From the NCBI GenBank assembly GCA_963770485.1, contig CAVYPX010000007.1, positions 1 to 64,000 of the forward strand: a DNA stretch of 64,000 nt. The letters are read 5' to 3'. The DNA comes from CAVVEC01 sp963770485. GTDB lineage: Bacteria > Acidobacteriota > Terriglobia > Terriglobales > Acidobacteriaceae. Every line of letters starts with the position of its first letter. Position 1 is the first letter of the stretch. The notes under the pieces were generated by a model, which saw only the letters and a program-made list of their open reading frames with translations, did not search any database and was not told the DNA's origin. The position numbers and the translations under genes were made by a program. Shown here one piece after another: positions 60,672 through 64,000 of the stretch.

Positions 60672-61775
60672 ATGCTACTTCACGGAATTTTTCCTCCCAT
60701 CACGACCCCGTTTTATCCTGCAGGTAACCTGTATCTCAAGAAACTCGAGCACAATGTCGAGCGCTATTCGAAGACTCCAGTCGCCGGAATTGTCGTGCTC
60801 GGATCAACCGGCGAGGCCATTCTGCTCTCCGACCTGGAGCGGCGAGATGTTCTCCAAACTGCCCGGGAGGCGGCAGCTCCGAACAAAGTTTTGATCGCCG
60901 GCACGGGCATGGAATCAGCGGACGAAACCTTACAACTGACCGAGTATGCTGCCAAGCTCGGATACGACGTCGCCATGGTACGCACGCCGCACTATTACAA
61001 GAAGCAGATGCAGCCTGCGAACGTACTGGCGTTCTATCGCTTTGTCTCTGACCGCTCTCCGCTGCCGGTAATTATCTACAACTTTCCGCAGGCCACGGGC
61101 TACGATATCCCGGCCGAAATCGTGGTCGAACTGGCCGAGCACCCTAACTTGATCGGCATCAAGGAATCGAGCGGCGACGTGGAAAAAGTGCGCCGCATGG
61201 TCGAAGGAACTCGGCATGTGAAGCGCAGCGCCGCGGTCACGGAGACATTTGCCGCAGTCACATCGCGCATGCTGAAGGCGGCCACCGAGATCAATGGACA
61301 GGGCAGGGAACTGGTTTCAATCACAGCCCTGGCGGGTGGATCAACAGACACAATGGAGCCCGGGCGTCCCCGTCCGGCTGGACCATCTTCTTCCGCCGTC
61401 AGTGTGATCAGCGGCATGAAAACGCGCCAGAAGGAAGTCGGCTTTCAAGTGCTGGTGGGCGCCGCGCAAAAGCTGGAACCGTCCTTGCAAGCCGGAGCCG
61501 TGGGCGCGGTTCTGGCCTTCGCCGATCCCGCTCCAACCGCGTGCTACGAAATCTACGCCGCCTGGAAAGAAGGCGACCTTGAACTGGCCCGCCTGAAACA
61601 GGAGCGGATCGCCAAGGCCGCGCAGCGAGTCGTGGGCGAATTGGGCATCCCCGGTGTAAAATATGCCACGGATTTCAACGGATATTTCGGAGGCCCGGTG
61701 CGCCTGCCGCTATTGCCGCTGACCGCAGACCTCAAATCTGAGGTCGAGCGACTAATGGCGGACATTCGGAACTAA
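60672..61775 (+). CDS. DapA/NanA-family class I aldolase with insertion
   Basis: This TIM-barrel lyase of the dihydrodipicolinate synthase family begins GIFPPITTPFYPAGNL. VLGSTGEAILLSDLER is the substrate loop, Tyr lies in VIIYNFPQATGYD, and the Schiff-base Lys is in NLIGIKESSGD. The Arg that binds the second carboxylate in true DapA (YNVPxRTG) is replaced (NFPQATG), so the substrate is probably another 2-oxo acid. An insertion of about 50-60 residues rich in Gly, Pro and Ser (around residues 205-255, STDTMEPGRPRPAGPSSS) lies between the Lys motif and the FQVLVGAAQ segment. A length of 367 is above the usual 290-310. Its pathway is unknown. Confidence 0.85.
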   Translation: MLLHGIFPPITTPFYPAGNLYLKKLEHNVERYSKTPVAGIVVLGSTGEAILLSDLERRDVLQTAREAAAPNKVLIAGTGMESADETLQLTEYAAKLGYDVAMVRTPHYYKKQMQPANVLAFYRFVSDRSPLPVIIYNFPQATGYDIPAEIVVELAEHPNLIGIKESSGDVEKVRRMVEGTRHVKRSAAVTETFAAVTSRMLKAATEINGQGRELVSITALAGGSTDTMEPGRPRPAGPSSSAVSVISGMKTRQKEVGFQVLVGAAQKLEPSLQAGAVGAVLAFADPAPTACYEIYAAWKEGDLELARLKQERIAKAAQRVVGELGIPGVKYATDFNGYFGGPVRLPLLPLTADLKSEVERLMADIRN

Positions 61776-61790
61776 CGAGGAACCGATTTG

Positions 61791-62171
61791 ATGGAGCCCA
61801 TCCGCAGGTTCTCTGTTCCACCTCCGAAAAAGGTTTCCGAGGAGATGAAAGCCTGGGCGGCGGCACTCGCCGGCGAGATGGCGACCTGGCCACAGGTGCG
61901 CTCCCGTGTCTTTTTCGGCTACCTCGCCTTCTACCGCCGGGATGCGATCTTTGCCCTGCTGCCGCGAACTCGCGCCCTCGATCCGCCGAGTTCCATTGCC
62001 TTTAAATTGGAATCCGCCTTGCCGCGCATTCGAGCCCGCGCCAAGCAGGACCCTCGCGTCGGATTCACGGAGATGCGGAAGGCCCGCTGGTTTACATTTG
62101 AGCTCACTTCCGACGCTGATCTTCGTGATGCTCTCGCCTGGCTGCAACGGGCGTATGACGCCGCGGCTTGA
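61791..62171 (+). CDS. Conserved-looking protein of unknown function
   Basis: I do not recognise this 126-residue protein. It has no signal peptide or membrane helix. Segments such as KAWAAALAGEMATWPQV, VFFGYLAFYRRDAIFALLP and WFTFELTSDADLRDALAWL look like a compact alpha/beta fold, somewhat like small TfoX/MmcQ-type domains. ATG at 61791 is supported by GAGGAA at about 8 nt. It begins 15 nt after the aldolase stop on the same strand, so the two are probably co-transcribed. Confidence 0.75.
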   Translation: MEPIRRFSVPPPKKVSEEMKAWAAALAGEMATWPQVRSRVFFGYLAFYRRDAIFALLPRTRALDPPSSIAFKLESALPRIRARAKQDPRVGFTEMRKARWFTFELTSDADLRDALAWLQRAYDAAA

Positions 62172-62188
62172 CTAACATTCACTGCACC

Positions 62189-62239
62189 TTGCGATTTACA
62201 TCAACCTTGCGGTATCATCTTCATTAGAACGAACGTTCG
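62189..62239 (+). promoter_or_regulatory. Promoter and operator of the TetR gene
   Basis: TTGCGA (62189-62194) and TATCAT (62213-62218) are 18 nt apart. Downstream, the perfect 10-bp palindrome CGAACGTTCG (62230-62239) ends 6 nt before the TetR start codon; extra GAAC words flank it. This is a fitting self-repression site. Confidence 0.55.
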
Positions 62240-62245
62240 AACCGG

Positions 62246-62950
62246 ATGGCCTCCTCTTCTCCAGTTACGTCTCCCGTCTCAGCCCGCCGCCGCGCTGCCA
62301 GCGTGACCTCTACCCCGGAAACTCGTTTTGACCGCCGCCTGGGCAAGATTCTGGGGCACGCGACCGACGTTTTTTATGAGCAAGGCTATGCGGGAGCTTC
62401 GATGCGCGATCTTTCCCGCTCCAGCGGCATGTCGCTCGCCGGACTTTACTATTATTTCGAATCCAAAGAGAAGCTGCTCTACCTGATTCAGAAGCACACT
62501 TTCACCACCATTGTGGAGCGGCTGCGGGCACGACTCGACGGAGTTTCCGATCCGGAAGAGCGCATTCGCGTTTTCGTTCTCAATCACTTGGAATATTTTC
62601 TGGCTAATCGAAAAGCCATGAAAGTTCTTTCGCACGAAGATGATGTGCTGAGGAACGGCTTCGGCGCTGAGATCGCCGCCCTTAAACGCGAGTACTATCG
62701 GATCTGCATCGCGCTGCTGGACGACTTTAAACGGGCTAAGAGACTAGAATTCTCCAGTCGGATGGCGGTGCTCAGTTTGTTTGGCATGATGAACTGGATT
62801 TATACCTGGTATAACCCTCGTGTGGATGCCGATGCTGAAGAATTGTCCCAGGAGATGGGCGACATTTTCCTGCGCGGTATTTGCGCCGCAACCCAGGACA
62901 GTGTGAACCAGGCGAAAAAACCGCAGAAAAAGAAGTCAGCGTCAAACTGA
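62246..62950 (+). CDS. TetR family transcriptional regulator
   Basis: This 234-residue repressor has an N-terminal TetR helix-turn-helix (about residues 30-80: ILGHATDVFYEQGYAGASMRDLSRSSGMSLAGLYYYFESKEKLL). The ligand-binding domain includes FLANRKAMKVLSHEDDVL and ALLDDFKRAKR and resembles TetR proteins that sense acyl-CoA. The enoyl-CoA hydratase gene follows 37 nt downstream, then an aldehyde dehydrogenase, which supports control of fatty or aromatic acid breakdown. A palindrome in front of its start is the likely operator. The ligand is inference. Confidence 0.9.
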   Translation: MASSSPVTSPVSARRRAASVTSTPETRFDRRLGKILGHATDVFYEQGYAGASMRDLSRSSGMSLAGLYYYFESKEKLLYLIQKHTFTTIVERLRARLDGVSDPEERIRVFVLNHLEYFLANRKAMKVLSHEDDVLRNGFGAEIAALKREYYRICIALLDDFKRAKRLEFSSRMAVLSLFGMMNWIYTWYNPRVDADAEELSQEMGDIFLRGICAATQDSVNQAKKPQKKKSASN

Positions 62951-62987
62951 GGTCAGATTTTAACCATTGCGAAAAGGAGTCTTGGAC

Positions 62988-63809
62988 ATGGCTACTGTCG
63001 TGGAATACGCAGCTGGCGAAAGCACGAAGCAACTGATCAACTACCGCACCGATGCCGGAGTCGCGGTGATCGAGATGTTCGATCCTCCCGCCAACACCTA
63101 TACCTATGAAATGAATCGCCAGCTCGACGACGCCATCCTGAAAGCACGCATGGACAACGGCGTTTACGTCATCGTGCTCACCGGTTCAGGCGACAAGTTT
63201 TTCTCTGCTGGGGCAAACATTAAAATGCTGGCCAGTGTCGATCCCACTTTCAAGTATTACTTCTGCCTGCATGCCAACGAGACTTTGCTGCGCCTGGAGC
63301 ACACACCCAAGCTGGTGATTGCGGCCATCAACGGACACTGCGTCGGCGGCGGGCTGGAGATCGCCATGGCGGCGGACATTCGCATCGCGCGTCAGGATGC
63401 CGGGAAGATCGGCCTGCCGGAAGTGAACCTCGGTGTGTTGCCCGGAACCGGCGGCACGCAGCGCCTTTCGCGAATTGTGGGCAAGAGCAAAGCGATCGAA
63501 CTGATGGTGACGGGCAATACCTTCTCCTTTGAAGAGGCAAAGGAACTGGGAATCGTCAACGACATTTTCGATCGCGACGGCTTCATGGAAAACATCATGG
63601 AGTACGCCCGTCAGTTCTGCCCGCCGAATAAAGCGGCCAAGGCGGTGGGACGCATCAAACGCGCGGTCCAGACCGGCTGGGAGATTCCGATGGAATCGGC
63701 GCTGGCGGTCGAGCGCGAGAACCAGCAGTTGCTGTTCCAGAGCGAAGACGCCAAGGAAGGCCTGGCGGCTTATGTGGAAAAGCGCCCGGCCGTGTTTACA
63801 GCCAAATAG
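62988..63809 (+). CDS. Enoyl-CoA hydratase/isomerase family protein
   Basis: This crotonase-fold enzyme of 273 residues starts at ATG 62988 with AGGAG 8 nt upstream. The oxyanion loop GSGDKFFSAGANIKML and the second loop GHCVGGGLEIAMAADIRIA are typical, with catalytic Glu residues expected in GGGLE and in KIGLPEVNLGVLPGTGG. The C-terminal helices include KRAVQTGWEIPMESALAVE. Hydration of trans-2-enoyl-CoA is likely, though related isomerases share these motifs. It follows a TetR gene and precedes an aldehyde dehydrogenase, suggesting a catabolic cluster continuing past the window. Confidence 0.93.
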   Translation: MATVVEYAAGESTKQLINYRTDAGVAVIEMFDPPANTYTYEMNRQLDDAILKARMDNGVYVIVLTGSGDKFFSAGANIKMLASVDPTFKYYFCLHANETLLRLEHTPKLVIAAINGHCVGGGLEIAMAADIRIARQDAGKIGLPEVNLGVLPGTGGTQRLSRIVGKSKAIELMVTGNTFSFEEAKELGIVNDIFDRDGFMENIMEYARQFCPPNKAAKAVGRIKRAVQTGWEIPMESALAVERENQQLLFQSEDAKEGLAAYVEKRPAVFTAK

Positions 63810-63811
63810 AA

Positions 63812-63895
63812 AGTGGAGCGCCGCCGTCCTCGGCGGCCTGATAGGCGGGCGGGACGCCCGCCAGACAGCCAGCAAGATGCCGGCGCTACATAGAG
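63812..63895. repeat. Fold-back repeat with nested hairpins
   Basis: AGCGCCG (63816-63822) and CGGCGCT (63881-63887) form the outer pair. Inside are hairpins GCCGCCG/CGGCGGC (63820-63837) and GGCGGGCG/CGCCCGCC with loop GGA (63844-63862). It fills the gap before the dehydrogenase gene. Confidence 0.7.
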
Positions 63896-63902
63896 AAACC
63901 AG

Positions 63903-64000
63903 ATGCTGACAGCTACGAAAACCAAACTCTCCCCCGGCCGGTTGCTCATCGACGGCCAGTGGATCGACAGCTCGAAGAAGTTCGACACCATCAATCCAGC
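63903..64000 (+). CDS. Aldehyde dehydrogenase, N-terminal part (runs off the window)
   Basis: Only the first 32 residues are present. After ATG at 63903 the sequence GRLLIDGQWIDSSKKFDTINPA matches in pieces the usual N-terminus of NAD(P)-dependent aldehyde dehydrogenases (LIDGQW, then F.TINPA). It would oxidise an aldehyde to an acid or acyl-CoA. It lies on the same strand as the enoyl-CoA hydratase gene and probably belongs to the same cluster. Confidence 0.75.
   Translation, partial: MLTATKTKLSPGRLLIDGQWIDSSKKFDTINP

Noticed and set aside
1..64000. tRNA, rRNA, tmRNA or other common RNA genes
   Set aside because: No cloverleaf, CCA-end pattern or rRNA core sequence was recognised on either strand by eye.

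Overview
The window looks like a chromosomal segment of an Acidobacteriota bacterium (Terriglobia/Koribacter-like). Evidence by eye: moderately high G+C; several secreted GloVer (Gloeobacter/Verrucomicrobia-type) tandem-repeat proteins; a large BNR/sortilin-like secreted protein; an ECF sigma factor coupled to a Ser/Thr kinase with a DWG motif; a diderm envelope operon (Omp85, SurA-like, TamB); and many short fold-back repeats with TCATCC-type ends. This taxonomic call is inference, not a database result. No rRNA, tRNA, CRISPR array or prophage was recognised.

Layout. (1) 1-13 kb is an accessory zone: four GloVer genes (one broken by frameshifts, one cut off at its signal peptide), an IS1182-type insertion sequence with a 4-bp target duplication, a truncated family-B DNA-polymerase-like gene, a possible group II intron 5' remnant, a secreted M28 peptidase and several repetitive palindromes. 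(2) 13-24.8 kb holds secreted and envelope genes: a Tat-exported class V aminotransferase, the BNR protein, an LssY_C protein, a CtpA-type protease, TatA/TatC, an M28 lipoprotein and a TerC membrane protein. (3) 25-35 kb is housekeeping: nadB, aroB, ubiE/menE-type methyltransferase, a secretin with TPRs, citrate synthase, an orphan HicB, a NifS-type cysteine desulfurase and mnmA (sulfur relay for tRNA thiolation). (4) 35-41 kb: ECF sigma/kinase pair, small envelope proteins and a ThiF/MoeB enzyme. (5) 41.4-49.3 kb: a translationally coupled operon of an Omp85 protein with seven POTRA domains, a SurA-like chaperone and TamB. (6) 49.6-54.7 kb: STAS protein, glmU, yvcK, a TPR protein, a CYCXC protein and lepB with a tiny coupled membrane ORF. 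(7) 54.8-59.8 kb: carA and carB, separated by a compact element that carries a GIY-YIG endonuclease. (8) 59.9-64 kb: VapBC-type toxin-antitoxin, a DapA-family aldolase, a TetR regulator, an enoyl-CoA hydratase and the start of an aldehyde dehydrogenase.

The two most interesting observations are these. First, a 442-bp GIY-YIG endonuclease element lies between carA and carB. It has perfect 14-bp terminal inverted repeats and a subterminal hairpin inside each end, and at least three gene-less elements in the same window share its terminal sequence and much of its architecture. This suggests a mobile repeat family driven by a GIY-YIG nuclease. Second, all four GloVer genes contain exactly 7, 7, 7 or 14 repeats and have the half-repeat at each end expected of a closed ring, which predicts seven-bladed beta-propellers.
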